From contig JAUVTH010000005.1 in NCBI GenBank assembly GCA_030601615.1, forward strand, positions 1-22,804: 22,804 nucleotides of DNA, read 5' to 3'. Position 1 is the first letter of the stretch; each line of letters opens with the position of its first letter. Position numbers and translations under genes: made by a program. Source of the DNA: Gemmatimonadota bacterium (GTDB lineage: Bacteria; Gemmatimonadota; Gemmatimonadetes; Palauibacterales; Palauibacteraceae). Positions 8,624 to 16,479 of the stretch are shown piece after piece. The notes beneath the pieces are model-generated. The model worked only from the letters and a program-made list of their open reading frames with translations. It had not been told where the DNA came from and searched no databases.

Positions 8624-9750
8624 CCCGCCCTGTGGCAGTGGCTCAACAATCTGAGTTCATGGACCGCGCCCTGGAGATTGCCCACGGTGGCTGGGGACGC
8701 GTATCCCCAAATCCCCTGGTGGGCGCCGTGATCGTGCGGGGTGGAGCGATCGTCGGAGAGGGGTTCCATGCCGAGTACGGCGGAGAGCACGCCGAGGTCA
8801 TGGCGATCCGGCAGGCGGGGGCAGCGGCCGCGGGATCGACTCTCTACGTTACCCTGGAACCGTGCAATCATCATGGGAAGATGCCTCCGTGCACGAGCTC
8901 GATCCTCGAGGCCGGTATCGAGCGAGTCGTGTATGGAACCGCCGATCCAGACCGCGTCGCGGCCGGAGGTGCCAGGGAGTTGGAATCGGCCGGCCTCAAA
9001 GTCGTGGGTGGCGTGCGTTCGGAAGAGGCGGCCCGCCTTAACGGTCCCTTCATCTGGGACCGTCTGGGCCGCGGGCCCTGGGTATCCCTCAAGCTGGGCC
9101 TGTCTCTGGATGGACGGATCGCCGCCCGCCCGGGCGAGCGTACGGACATCACGGGGCCGGAGGCGGCGTCATTCGTTCATCGACTCAGGGCCGGACACGA
9201 CGCCATCATGGTGGGGGGCAGGACAGCCGTCATCGATGACCCGTTACTCACGGTTCGCTATTACTCGAGCCCCCGAGTACCACCCGTGCGAGTTGTGCTC
9301 GATCCGCGCCTCGAGCTCGATCCCGCAGGCCGGCTCGTGAGCAGCACTGAACAAGCGCCCCTACTGGTTCTGTGTAGGGAGGATTGCGAAGACGCCCGGC
9401 GCAGGGCTCTGGAGGTTCGGGGGGCCATGGTCGCCAAGGTGAGAGCCGACGGAACCCGACTCGACCTGGATTCTGTGCTGCGCGAGCTGCAGGCGAGGGG
9501 AATACGTTCCGTTCTGGCGGAGGGTGGAGGAACACTCGCCGCGGCCCTCCTCGGCGCATGTCACGCGCGAAGGCAGTATCTGATCTATGCTCCGGTCATT
9601 CTCGGTCCGCAGGGAGTGCCGGCGTTCGCGGAAGGCACGAGAACGGACCCCGACGACTGGCGGGTCGTGCATCACGACAGGCTGGGGCGGGATGTGCTTC
9701 TCGAGCTGGAGGACTTGCAGGCGCGTGAAGCGCTCAGAGAGGCCGCATGA
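8620..9750 (+). CDS. ribD: Bifunctional riboflavin biosynthesis deaminase/reductase RibD
   Basis: This carries out two successive steps of riboflavin synthesis: deamination of the pyrimidine product of GTP cyclohydrolase II, then NADPH-dependent reduction of the ribose side chain. The product has 376 residues. The N-terminal cytidine-deaminase-like domain (about 1-145) has SPNPLVGAVIV, the zinc-site HAE at 57-59 and PCNHHGKMPPC with Cys82 and Cys91. The reductase domain (about 148-370) has SLKLGLSLDGRIA, MVGGRTAVIDDPLLTVR, VVLDPRLEL and VLAEGGGTLAAALL. It shares an ATGA overlap with purM upstream and overlaps ribE downstream by one to four bases. It is the first gene of a complete riboflavin set. 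Confidence 0.95.
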   Translation: MTRPVAVAQQSEFMDRALEIAHGGWGRVSPNPLVGAVIVRGGAIVGEGFHAEYGGEHAEVMAIRQAGAAAAGSTLYVTLEPCNHHGKMPPCTSSILEAGIERVVYGTADPDRVAAGGARELESAGLKVVGGVRSEEAARLNGPFIWDRLGRGPWVSLKLGLSLDGRIAARPGERTDITGPEAASFVHRLRAGHDAIMVGGRTAVIDDPLLTVRYYSSPRVPPVRVVLDPRLELDPAGRLVSSTEQAPLLVLCREDCEDARRRALEVRGAMVAKVRADGTRLDLDSVLRELQARGIRSVLAEGGGTLAAALLGACHARRQYLIYAPVILGPQGVPAFAEGTRTDPDDWRVVHHDRLGRDVLLELEDLQAREALREAA

Positions 9751-10358
9751 TGTTTACTGGACTTGTGGAAACGGTGGGACGCGTCGCGGGGCGAGAGGAG
9801 TTCGACAAGGGCATTCGTTTTTTTATGTCGGCGCCCGAGCTGGCCGAATTGCTCAGCGGGGGCGACAGCCTGGCCATCGACGGAGTCTGCCACACGGTAT
9901 TTGACGCAGCGGGCGAGGAGTTCACCTTCGAGTCGATTCGCACTACGCTCTCGCGTACGACGTTGGGTGAGTTCACTCCGGGCCGCGAGGTCAATCTGGA
10001 ACGGGCCATCCGCGCCGGCGAGCCGATGGGCGGACATCTCGTTCAGGGCCACGTCGACGGAGTCGGCGAGATCACAGAGGTCGAGAAGGCAGGGGAAACC
10101 GTGTTCCTGCGTTTTCGCATGCCGGCGGAAATAGCGAGGCTCACGGTGCTGTACGGGTCGATCGCCCTCGACGGTATCAGCCTTACGGTGAATCGGCTCT
10201 TTCAGGACGTCGCGGAAGTGGCGATCATTCCGTATACATTGAGTCACACCAACGTGGGTCGGCTTGAGTCGGGTTCGCTCGTCAACCTCGAAGCAGACCT
10301 CGTAGGTAAGTATGTGGACCAGTTACTGCGACCGTACCGCGAAGTCGATGCGGCCTGA
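9750..10358 (+). CDS. ribE: Riboflavin synthase alpha chain
   Basis: This dismutates two molecules of 6,7-dimethyl-8-ribityllumazine into riboflavin and a pyrimidinedione. The 202-residue product has two tandem lumazine-binding barrels. The first (about 1-95) starts MFTGLVETVGRV. The second (from about 97) contains GGHLVQGHVDGVGEI, then IALDGISLTVN and VNLEADLVGKYVDQLL. Two ATG codons lie in tandem at 9747 and 9750. I prefer 9750 because MFTGLVE is the conserved N-terminus and it lies 6-7 bases after the AGAGAGG ribosome binding site; 9747 would add one Met. Small deviations from consensus are IPYTLSHTN, where IPHTL is usual, and GVCHTV, where GVCLTV is usual. Neither obviously disables the enzyme. 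Confidence 0.93.
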   Translation: MFTGLVETVGRVAGREEFDKGIRFFMSAPELAELLSGGDSLAIDGVCHTVFDAAGEEFTFESIRTTLSRTTLGEFTPGREVNLERAIRAGEPMGGHLVQGHVDGVGEITEVEKAGETVFLRFRMPAEIARLTVLYGSIALDGISLTVNRLFQDVAEVAIIPYTLSHTNVGRLESGSLVNLEADLVGKYVDQLLRPYREVDAA

Positions 10359-10383
10359 CGCACAGATAGAGAGGGGTCGGACG

Positions 10384-11601
10384 GTGGTGTCCTCCGAAGA
10401 CCGAATAGTACGTGAAGCCATAGAAGTCATCAGGTCAGGCGGTCTCGTGATCGTGGCCGATGACGAAGACAGGGAGAACGAGGGAGACCTGGTGTGTGCT
10501 GCCGAACACGTCACACCGGAGATGATCAACTTCATGGCGACTCACGGGCGGGGACTCATCTGTCTGACACTCGCTCCGGAGATTGCGGATCGCCTCGACC
10601 TGCCGCTGATGTCCGACGGTCGCGGGCAGGACCCGAACGGTACGGCGTTCACCGTATCCATCGACGCGACTGCGGAGATGGGCGTGTCTACGGGCATTTC
10701 CGCCAGCGATCGGGCGTGCACCATCCAGATGGCGGTCAATCCGAGCTCGAAGCCGTCCGACTTCATTCGACCGGGCCACGTATTTCCTCTGCGAGCGAAG
10801 GTGGGTGGGGTCCTTCAGAGGGTCGGACAGACGGAGGCTTCGATGGACCTGGCACGACTCGCGGGCCTGGCCCCGGCCGGAGTGATCTGCGAGATCCTGA
10901 ACGACGACGGGACAATGGCCCGGCGGCCCGAGCTGGAGAAGTTCTCGACCCAACACGACATGCCGTTCATCACCGTTGCGCAGATCGTCGCTTTTCGCCT
11001 CAAGAACGAGCGTCTCGTGAGCCGGGTTGCCGAGGCGGCGCTTCCGACTCCATACGGGGAATTCCGGGTGGTCGGCTATTCGAATCTCGTGGACGACAGG
11101 GAGCACATCGCCCTCGTTTGCGGTGAAGTAGCGGGATTCGATGACGTGCTGGTGAGAGTCCACTCCAAGTGTCTGACGGGAGACGTGTTCCACTCAGGTC
11201 GGTGCGATTGTGGTGGACAGCTTCAGGCGGCGATGTGTCGAATCGCGGAGGAGGGCCGTGGAGTGATCGTCTATCTCGACCAGGAAGGGCGAGGGATCGG
11301 CCTGCTCAACAAGCTGCGGGCGTATGAGCTTCAGGACCGGGGACACGATACCGTAGAGGCGAACGAGATGCTGGGTTTCCCGGCGGATCTGCGCAACTAC
11401 GGAATCGGGGCTCAGATTCTCCTCGACCTGGGACTCGAGAAGATCAGAGCGATGACAAACAACCCGAAGAAGCTCACGGGCCTGGAGGGATTCGGTCTGC
11501 AGATCACCGACCGGGTCCCGCTGGAGGTTACGCCGACCGATCTCAATCACGAGTACCTCGAGGTCAAGCGGAAAAAGCTGGGCCACCTGCTCGGATCCTG
11601 A
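10384..11601 (+). CDS. ribBA: Bifunctional DHBP synthase / GTP cyclohydrolase II (RibBA), with a metal-ligand substitution in the RibB half
   Basis: The N-terminal half (about 1-205) matches 3,4-dihydroxy-2-butanone-4-phosphate synthase. The C-terminal half (206-405) matches GTP cyclohydrolase II, so the gene covers both branches entering riboflavin synthesis. RibB features include DDEDRENEGD with Glu31, THGRGLICL, GVSTGISASDRA, RPGHVFPLRAK and VICEI with Glu170. The usual GHTEA motif reads GQTEA: Gln149 replaces the His that binds the catalytic metal in E. coli RibB (His153). RibA features look intact: zinc cysteines 263, 274 and 276, Tyr314 in NKLRAY, and TNNPKK. The GTG at 10384 follows GAGGGGT by six bases. 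An ATG at 10348, inside ribE, is in frame but has a poor ribosome binding site. It is TGATG-coupled to ribH. Confidence 0.93.
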   Translation: MVSSEDRIVREAIEVIRSGGLVIVADDEDRENEGDLVCAAEHVTPEMINFMATHGRGLICLTLAPEIADRLDLPLMSDGRGQDPNGTAFTVSIDATAEMGVSTGISASDRACTIQMAVNPSSKPSDFIRPGHVFPLRAKVGGVLQRVGQTEASMDLARLAGLAPAGVICEILNDDGTMARRPELEKFSTQHDMPFITVAQIVAFRLKNERLVSRVAEAALPTPYGEFRVVGYSNLVDDREHIALVCGEVAGFDDVLVRVHSKCLTGDVFHSGRCDCGGQLQAAMCRIAEEGRGVIVYLDQEGRGIGLLNKLRAYELQDRGHDTVEANEMLGFPADLRNYGIGAQILLDLGLEKIRAMTNNPKKLTGLEGFGLQITDRVPLEVTPTDLNHEYLEVKRKKLGHLLGS

Positions 11602-12065
11602 TGAGCGACCGAGAGGGCTCAACCGAGAGGCGGGATCTCAGGGTCTGCCTCGTGGTGAGCCGATTCAACGAGCCGATCACGCGGCGGCTCGAGGAAGGCG
11701 CCCGCCAGTGTCTCGAGGCGCACGATGTCGATCCCGAGAACATCGATGTGGTGCGCGTTCCCGGTGCATGGGAGCTGACCCTCGGGGCGCGTCTGGCAAT
11801 CACGCGTGGCCATTGCGACGGAGTCCTCGCCCTGGGCTGCGTCATCCGCGGCGAAACGCCGCACTTCGAGTACGTCTCCATGGGGGCGACCGTGGGTCTC
11901 GAGGCTCTCGCACGTGAAACGGGAGTACCCGTCGGTTTCGGCCTGCTGACGACGGAGGACGGGGAGCAGGCGATGGCGAGAGCTGGAGGCGCAAAAGGGA
12001 ACAAGGGCGAGGAGACGGCCCTCGCGGTGCTCGAAATGTGCGATCTGGCAGCCCGCCTGAAATGA
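11601..12065 (+). CDS. ribH: 6,7-dimethyl-8-ribityllumazine synthase
   Basis: This condenses the ribitylaminopyrimidine with 3,4-dihydroxy-2-butanone-4-phosphate, the penultimate step of riboflavin synthesis. It usually assembles as pentamers or icosahedral shells. The product has 154 residues. Visible family blocks are VVSRFNEPIT with substrate-stacking Phe22, VPGAWELTLGAR, ALGCVIRGETPHFEYV with catalytic His88, TGVPVGFGLLTTEDGEQAMARAG and GNKGEETALAVLEM. The ATG at 11601 overlaps the ribBA stop by one base. Its own stop overlaps the nusB start as ATGA. The order ribH-nusB is conserved in many bacteria, which supports both calls. Confidence 0.96.
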   Translation: MSDREGSTERRDLRVCLVVSRFNEPITRRLEEGARQCLEAHDVDPENIDVVRVPGAWELTLGARLAITRGHCDGVLALGCVIRGETPHFEYVSMGATVGLEALARETGVPVGFGLLTTEDGEQAMARAGGAKGNKGEETALAVLEMCDLAARLK

Positions 12066-12484
12066 AGCCCGTCAACCCGCGATCCAGGGCTCGCAGCTGG
12101 GTGCTGCAGGTCCTGTACGGTTGGGACATGACGGGTGAAGGTCCCATTCGTGATTGGGCCCGCCAGGCCCTGGGCGGGCGACGTGTGAGCGCACGGTACC
12201 GACCCTACATCGACCGTCTGATCAAAGCTCTGGATGAGCAACTTCCTGAATGCGACAGCCGTATCGAGGCTTGCATGCCTAACTGGCGGCTGGGCCGCCT
12301 GTCAGCGATCGATCGCAACATCCTCCGCATAGGAACGGTCGAGATACTGACGATCGACGATGTCCCCGTACGCGTCGCGATCCATGAGGCGATCCGCCTC
12401 GCGGAGCATTACGGCAGCGACGACAGCCCGGGGTTTGTGAACGGCGTGCTGGATGCCGTGGGGCGCGAAATTACCAATTCCTGA
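12062..12484 (+). CDS. nusB: Transcription antitermination factor NusB
   Basis: NusB binds boxA RNA together with ribosomal protein S10 and supports antitermination of rRNA operons. The 140-residue, all-helical product has the usual N-terminus with RSRARSWVLQVLYGWDM. It also has the conserved C-terminal blocks NWRLGRLSAIDRNILRIGTVEIL, VPVRVAIHEAIRLAEHYGSDDSPGFVNGVLD. The frame is open back to 12038, but ATG 12062 overlaps the ribH stop as ATGA and matches the family start. Its position after ribH is a common arrangement. The next gene starts 17 bases after the stop. Confidence 0.94.
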   Translation: MKPVNPRSRARSWVLQVLYGWDMTGEGPIRDWARQALGGRRVSARYRPYIDRLIKALDEQLPECDSRIEACMPNWRLGRLSAIDRNILRIGTVEILTIDDVPVRVAIHEAIRLAEHYGSDDSPGFVNGVLDAVGREITNS

Positions 12485-12501
12485 ACCGGCCGGACTCCAT
12501 C

Positions 12502-13614
12502 GTGCGCATTCTGGTCGTGAACTGGCAGGACAGACTCAACCCGGAGGCGGGGGGCGCGGAAGTGCATCTCCACCAGATCTTCGGGCGACTGGCGGCGCGG
12601 GGGCATGACGTGTCGCTGCTCGTCTCGGGCTGGGAGTCGGCGCGCGGGGAGGAGATCGTTGACGGGATGCGCGTGGTCCGGACCGGCACTCGGTACACGT
12701 TTCCGCTGCACGTACGACGGGGGTACCGGTCCATCGTAGCGGCCGGGGGCGTCTTTGACGTCGTCGTCGAGGACATCAACAAGTTACCCCTGTTTACACC
12801 CTTCTGGATGGACACGCCTGTCGTGGGACTGGTTCCCCATCTGTTCGGATCGACCGCGTTTCAGCAGGAGAGATTCCACGTCGCTGCTACTGTATGGGCG
12901 GCTGAGCGCCTGATGCCCGTCGTGTACAGGGGGAGTGAAGTGGTTGTCATCTCGGACAGCACAGCCGAGGATTTGGAGCACCGCGGCTTCTCGCGAGATC
13001 GCATTCACGTCAGCTACCCGGGAATCGATCACTCGGTGTTTCGACCCGATCCGGACGCTGATCGCGCCGCCACGCCTACGATCGCGTACGTGGGCCGCCT
13101 CCGTCGGTACAAGGGAATCGACATCGTCCTGCGGGCGCTGGATCGACTTCGGCGCGAGGGACTGACCGTGAGGTTCCTCGTCGTCGGCCAGGGGGATGAC
13201 CGGCACCGGCTCGAGCGCCTGGCCCAAGATCTGGATCTCGGGGGACAGGTGGCTTTTCCAGGATTCGTCTCGGAGGATCAGAAGGTCCGAATCCTGCGGT
13301 CGGCGTGGGCAAACGTCTATCCGTCACCCAAAGAGGGCTGGGGGATCACGAATGTAGAGGCCGCGGCTTGCGGAACCCCGTCTGTGGCGAGTGATTCGCC
13401 GGGTCTGCGTGAGTCGGTCAGGGACGGCGTGACCGGGTTCCTGGTGCCGCACGACAACGTGACGGAATGGTCCGCGGCGCTCAGGCGACTCGTGGAAGAC
13501 GAGAGGTTGAGAGAGGAATTCGGAGCCAGCGCCGAACGGCACGCGGCTCGATTTACCTGGGAGGCGACTTCGGACGAAGTCGAGGATATCTTGAGCAGGG
13601 CAGCATCACGCTAG
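12502..13614 (+). CDS. Glycosyltransferase family 4 protein
   Basis: This is a GT-B fold, retaining glycosyltransferase of 370 residues. The N-terminal acceptor domain starts RILVVNWQDRLNPEAGGAEVHLHQI, with the glycine-rich loop expected of GT4 enzymes. The donor domain starts near IAYVGRLRRYKGIDIVLRAL. It contains the E-X7-E motif, Glu278 to Glu286 (EGWGITNVEAAACGTPSVAS), which binds the nucleotide-sugar donor, followed by GVTGFLVP. No signal peptide or membrane segment is evident, so it should act on the cytoplasmic face. Neither donor nor acceptor can be told from the sequence. Start GTG at 12502 gives a canonical N-terminus, although a strong ribosome binding site is not evident. No other polysaccharide genes lie near it, so its link to neighbours may be only transcriptional. 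Confidence 0.9.
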   Translation: MRILVVNWQDRLNPEAGGAEVHLHQIFGRLAARGHDVSLLVSGWESARGEEIVDGMRVVRTGTRYTFPLHVRRGYRSIVAAGGVFDVVVEDINKLPLFTPFWMDTPVVGLVPHLFGSTAFQQERFHVAATVWAAERLMPVVYRGSEVVVISDSTAEDLEHRGFSRDRIHVSYPGIDHSVFRPDPDADRAATPTIAYVGRLRRYKGIDIVLRALDRLRREGLTVRFLVVGQGDDRHRLERLAQDLDLGGQVAFPGFVSEDQKVRILRSAWANVYPSPKEGWGITNVEAAACGTPSVASDSPGLRESVRDGVTGFLVPHDNVTEWSAALRRLVEDERLREEFGASAERHAARFTWEATSDEVEDILSRAASR

Positions 13615-13626
13615 AGGAGGCACGGG

Positions 13627-13965
13627 ATGCAGATCATCATTTCGGGTAGGAACGTGGCGCTCGCGGAGAGCTTGAGAGAGCACATGGAGGAGCGGTTCGG
13701 GCGCCTCGCACGTTTCGACGAGAGCGTTTCTCGCATTGATGTGACGCTGTCGGAAGAGAAGAATCGCTGCATGGTGGAGGCAAATGTCAGCGTGCGCCGC
13801 GGCGCCATGGTCCATGCCCGAGCCGAGGCGCCGGAATTCCGGACGGCGGTGGACAAGGTATACGAGAAGCTGTCGCGCCAGCTGAAGAAGAGTCGTGAGC
13901 GGGTTCGTGATCGCAAGGGTGGGGTTGAGCTTCCCTCCAGCGTGCCGGAAGAGATGGAGTCGTGA
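13627..13965 (+). CDS. hpf: Ribosome hibernation-promoting factor, short form
   Basis: This sigma-54 modulation/HPF-family protein binds the 30S decoding region and silences ribosomes in stationary phase or stress. The 112-residue product is the short form: the beta-alpha-beta-beta-beta-alpha domain with MQIIISGRNVALAESLREHMEERF, then VEANVSVRRG and the FRTAVDKVYEKLSRQLKKSRER helix. It has no C-terminal dimerisation domain of the long form. The ATG follows GAGGAGGCACGGG. Its end overlaps hprK (GTGA). In Proteobacteria hpf sits between rpoN and PTS genes. Here rpoN is absent, but the hpf-hprK junction is kept. Confidence 0.92.
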   Translation: MQIIISGRNVALAESLREHMEERFGRLARFDESVSRIDVTLSEEKNRCMVEANVSVRRGAMVHARAEAPEFRTAVDKVYEKLSRQLKKSRERVRDRKGGVELPSSVPEEMES

Positions 13966-14921
13966 GCATTCTCCAGATCTCAGATATCCTGGAGCATCGG
14001 CAGAAGAGCCTCGACCTCACTCTCCTGGCGGGTGAGGCGGGAATGTCGGGTGAGATCAACAGTGCGGACATCTCGAGTCCGGGATTGGTGCTGGCAGGGT
14101 TTACCGACCGGTTCCCGCATCACCGCATGCAGGTACTGGGCGAAACCGAGATCATGTTCCTCCGGTCGCTCGAGGAAAGCAAGAGACGGGAGGTGCTCGA
14201 GAAGTTCCTCAACTTCGACATCCCGGTCGTGTTCGTGACGAAAGGATTGGACGCTCCGACAGAGTTGCTGCAGCTAGCCGAGGACCGTGGGATCCCCGTG
14301 ATCAAGTCGAACCTCAAGACGGGCGAGTTCTACCGTCGCATCAAGCCATTCCTGGAAGAGGAATTCGCACCCTCCACGGCGATCCACGGCTCTCTGACCG
14401 ACGTCTACGGAGTCGGGCTTCTATTCGTCGGAGCCAGCGGCATCGGCAAGAGCGAGTGTGTCCTCGACCTGGTCGAGCGTGGTCACAGGCTCGTGGCGGA
14501 CGATGTGGTGCTGGTGCACCGGAGGGGCTTCGACGTCCTGATCGGACACGCCCACGAGCACCAGCAGCACCATATGGAGATCCGCGGCATCGGCATCATC
14601 GACGTGCGAGCACTCTTCGGGGTCCGCGCCGTTCGACAGCAGAAGCGGATCGAGGTAGTCGTGCAGCTCGAGCATTGGCGGTCCAGCTCCAGCTACGACC
14701 GGACGGGTCTCGAGCGGGAGACGACGGAGATTCTGGGCACGTCCATACCGAAAGTCGTCATTCCACTGAATCCCGGGAAGAACATCACGGTCATCAGCGA
14801 GGTGGTCGCGATGAACCACCTCCTGCGATACGCGGGGATCGACAGCGCTCGGCTCTTCGAGCAGAACATGCGCCTCCTGATGCAGCCGGTGCGGGATTAC
14901 CTCGAGGAGGACTATGAGTGA
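13962..14921 (+). CDS. hprK: HPr kinase/phosphorylase
   Basis: This bifunctional enzyme phosphorylates HPr on its regulatory serine with ATP or pyrophosphate and reverses the reaction with phosphate. The 319-residue product has an N-terminal domain (1-130) typical of HprK. It is followed by the Walker A loop GASGIGKS at 157-164, GHRLVADDVV, and the HprK signature MEIRGIGIIDV at 205-215. A typical C-terminal region has IPLNPGKNITVISEVVAMNHLLR. The catalytic and phosphorylase regions all look intact. Start GTG 13962 overlaps the hpf stop (GTGA). The end overlaps the EIIA start by eight bases. The only HPr gene seen (17262-17570) carries the matching Ser, so the pair is probably a working regulatory couple. 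Confidence 0.95.
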   Translation: MSILQISDILEHRQKSLDLTLLAGEAGMSGEINSADISSPGLVLAGFTDRFPHHRMQVLGETEIMFLRSLEESKRREVLEKFLNFDIPVVFVTKGLDAPTELLQLAEDRGIPVIKSNLKTGEFYRRIKPFLEEEFAPSTAIHGSLTDVYGVGLLFVGASGIGKSECVLDLVERGHRLVADDVVLVHRRGFDVLIGHAHEHQQHHMEIRGIGIIDVRALFGVRAVRQQKRIEVVVQLEHWRSSSSYDRTGLERETTEILGTSIPKVVIPLNPGKNITVISEVVAMNHLLRYAGIDSARLFEQNMRLLMQPVRDYLEEDYE

Positions 14922-15300
14922 GGTCCGGGGAGTCGTGGTCGCGCACGGAGACCTGGCTCGATGCCTCGTCGAGACGGCGGAGGGTATCGCTGGTGTCTCG
15001 GGGGCACTGGTGCCGATCTCGAACGTGGAGCGCTCGCCCGCGGAACTCTCGAGTCGGATACGTGAAGCGGTTGGCCGCGGACCGGCTATCGTCTTCGTGG
15101 ACCTCGTCAGCGGTAGCTGCGCCCATGCGGCCCGGTCGGCCGCCCGAGAGGGCGCGGATGTGTCCGTCATCTGCGGGGTCAGCCTGGCCATACTGTTGGA
15201 CTTCATGTTCCACAGCGACATGGAGCTGATGGAGCTTTCCGATCGTCTGATCGAGAAGGGACACGCCGGAACCTCGGCGTTCCTCCCGGATTCTCCGTAA
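14914..15300 (+). CDS. PTS mannose/sorbose-family EIIA component
   Basis: This phosphocarrier accepts phosphate from HPr on a histidine and passes it to EIIB. The 128-residue product starts VRGVVVAHGDLARCLVETAEGI. The phosphorylated residue should be His11, and Asp63 in FVDLVSGSC matches the conserved active-site Asp. The usual GG(S/T)P loop after that Asp reads SGSC at 66-69, a departure from the classical mannose transporters. ICGVSLAILLDFMF is the typical helix before the C-terminus. The ATG lies inside the hprK end, with GAGGAGGA just upstream. It overlaps the EIIB start by one base. The protein is a separate polypeptide, not an EIIAB fusion as in E. coli ManX. Confidence 0.88.
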   Translation: MSEVRGVVVAHGDLARCLVETAEGIAGVSGALVPISNVERSPAELSSRIREAVGRGPAIVFVDLVSGSCAHAARSAAREGADVSVICGVSLAILLDFMFHSDMELMELSDRLIEKGHAGTSAFLPDSP

Positions 15301-15788
15301 TGACCCTGGTACTGTTCCGTATCGACGAGCGCCTGCTTCACGGGCAGGTGATCGTTGGTTGGGGAATGCGGCTCGGCATCAATTACTACGTGGTCGTGGG
15401 CGATGGCCTTGCCGAAAGCGACTGGGAGCAGGATCTGTACAGTGCTGGGCTTCCGGAGCGGACGACGGCCGACTTCGTGTCTGTCTCGCAGGCCATCGAG
15501 AGCTTCGAGGACCTCGATGCCCGGCCCGGTCGAGGGGCGTTGCTCACGCGGGGAACTGGAGAAATGCGAGCCCTGGCCGAAGCCGGTCTCCTGGCAGGTC
15601 GGCGGATCAATCTTGGCGGATTGCACGCGTCGGAAGGGCGCCGGCGGGTGCTGACGTACGTATGTCTTACCCGCACGGAGGAGGAGGATCTGAAAGTCAT
15701 CGCGGAGACAGCATCCCGCGTCACGGCTCGTGATCTACCTGCCGGACGTGAGGTCGAGCTGCGGGATCTGGTCGATGTCGTGGACTGA
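15300..15788 (+). CDS. PTS mannose/sorbose-family EIIB component
   Basis: This is the cytoplasmic phosphotransfer subunit that delivers phosphate to the incoming sugar. The 162-residue product is full length for the family. The signature FRIDERLLHGQVIVGWG is at the N-terminus, with the phosphorylated His14 inside RLLHGQV. Later blocks are YYVVVGDGLAESDWEQDL and INLGGLHASEGRRRVLTYVCLTRTEEEDL, in which the NLGG segment is a conserved family feature. ATG 15300 overlaps the EIIA stop (TAATG). The end overlaps EIIC by 14 bases. The sugar specificity cannot be read from this subunit. Confidence 0.92.
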   Translation: MTLVLFRIDERLLHGQVIVGWGMRLGINYYVVVGDGLAESDWEQDLYSAGLPERTTADFVSVSQAIESFEDLDARPGRGALLTRGTGEMRALAEAGLLAGRRINLGGLHASEGRRRVLTYVCLTRTEEEDLKVIAETASRVTARDLPAGREVELRDLVDVVD

Positions 15789-16479
15789 GCTGTATCTGGG
15801 TCCTGGCACGTGGATTCTGGCCGTCGCCGCCGGATCGGCGGTAGGCATGGATGCCGTGTCGTGGCCTCAGGTGATGATCTCACGACCACTGGTGTCGGCA
15901 ACGATCGGCGGATGGCTTCTCGGAAACCCGGCGGCCGGCATGCTGGTCGGGGCAGTGCTCGAACTGTATGCCATGCGTCATCCGCCGCTGGGAGCTTCGC
16001 GCTATCCCGATACGGGACCAGCGGGGTTGGTCGCGGGAGCCGCGTTCGCCGCAGCCGGAGGCCGGGCGGTTGGCGCGCTGCTGCTTGCGCTGGTGATCGG
16101 ATGGGCTCTTGGGTGGATCGGAGCCGTGACGGTTCACGTCCGAAGGCGTCTCAATGAGCGCATCATGAGTCCGGTCTTCGAGCTCGCAGCGGATCCGGGC
16201 CTGCTCGAACAGCGTCATCGGGTGGCGATCGGCCTGGACGCTCTCAGAGGTGGCGTGCTCGTGGCTTCGTTCTTGATCCCGGCGGTGCTCGCCACCTCAC
16301 TAGCGGTCGGGACCGGCGCATCTGCCGTTGGGGGGTATGCCCTCGTGGCCCTGGTGCTCGGCATCGCTGCTTCAGCCGGTTCGGCGGCGAGAGTGTCGGC
16401 ATTCGGGATCCGTGGATGGCCGCTGCTGCTGGTGGGTGCGGGGGCGGCTGCGCTGCTGATGCTGGGAGGGCTCTCATGA
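15775..16479 (+). CDS. PTS mannose/sorbose-family EIIC membrane component
   Basis: This integral membrane subunit of the permease is 234 residues, slightly short for the family (about 250-265). Several hydrophobic segments are visible, starting near residues 8-25 (WILAVAAGSAVGMDAV) and 32-65 (PLVSATIGGWLLGNPAAGMLVGAVLEL). Others lie around 85-125, 160-185, 190-210 and 218-234. The ISRPLVSATIGGWLLGNP block matches the conserved (S/G)RPLV...GLLLGDP motif of EIIC. RHPPLGASRYPDTGPAGLVAG matches the substrate-site region, where the family often has PVGAYVPPD. ATG 15775 is chosen over upstream codons of the open frame because it gives MSWTEL followed directly by the first helix. It is joined to EIID by ATGA. 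Confidence 0.85.
   Translation: MSWTELYLGPGTWILAVAAGSAVGMDAVSWPQVMISRPLVSATIGGWLLGNPAAGMLVGAVLELYAMRHPPLGASRYPDTGPAGLVAGAAFAAAGGRAVGALLLALVIGWALGWIGAVTVHVRRRLNERIMSPVFELAADPGLLEQRHRVAIGLDALRGGVLVASFLIPAVLATSLAVGTGASAVGGYALVALVLGIAASAGSAARVSAFGIRGWPLLLVGAGAAALLMLGGLS

Noticed and set aside
10348..10383. ATG at 10348 as the RibBA start
   Set aside because: It lies within ribE with no good ribosome binding site, while GTG 10384 has GAGGGGT at proper spacing. It is not excluded, only less likely.
14421..15626. Antisense open frame of 401 codons opposite hprK, EIIA and EIIB
   Set aside because: Same shadow effect; it crosses three conserved genes on the + strand.
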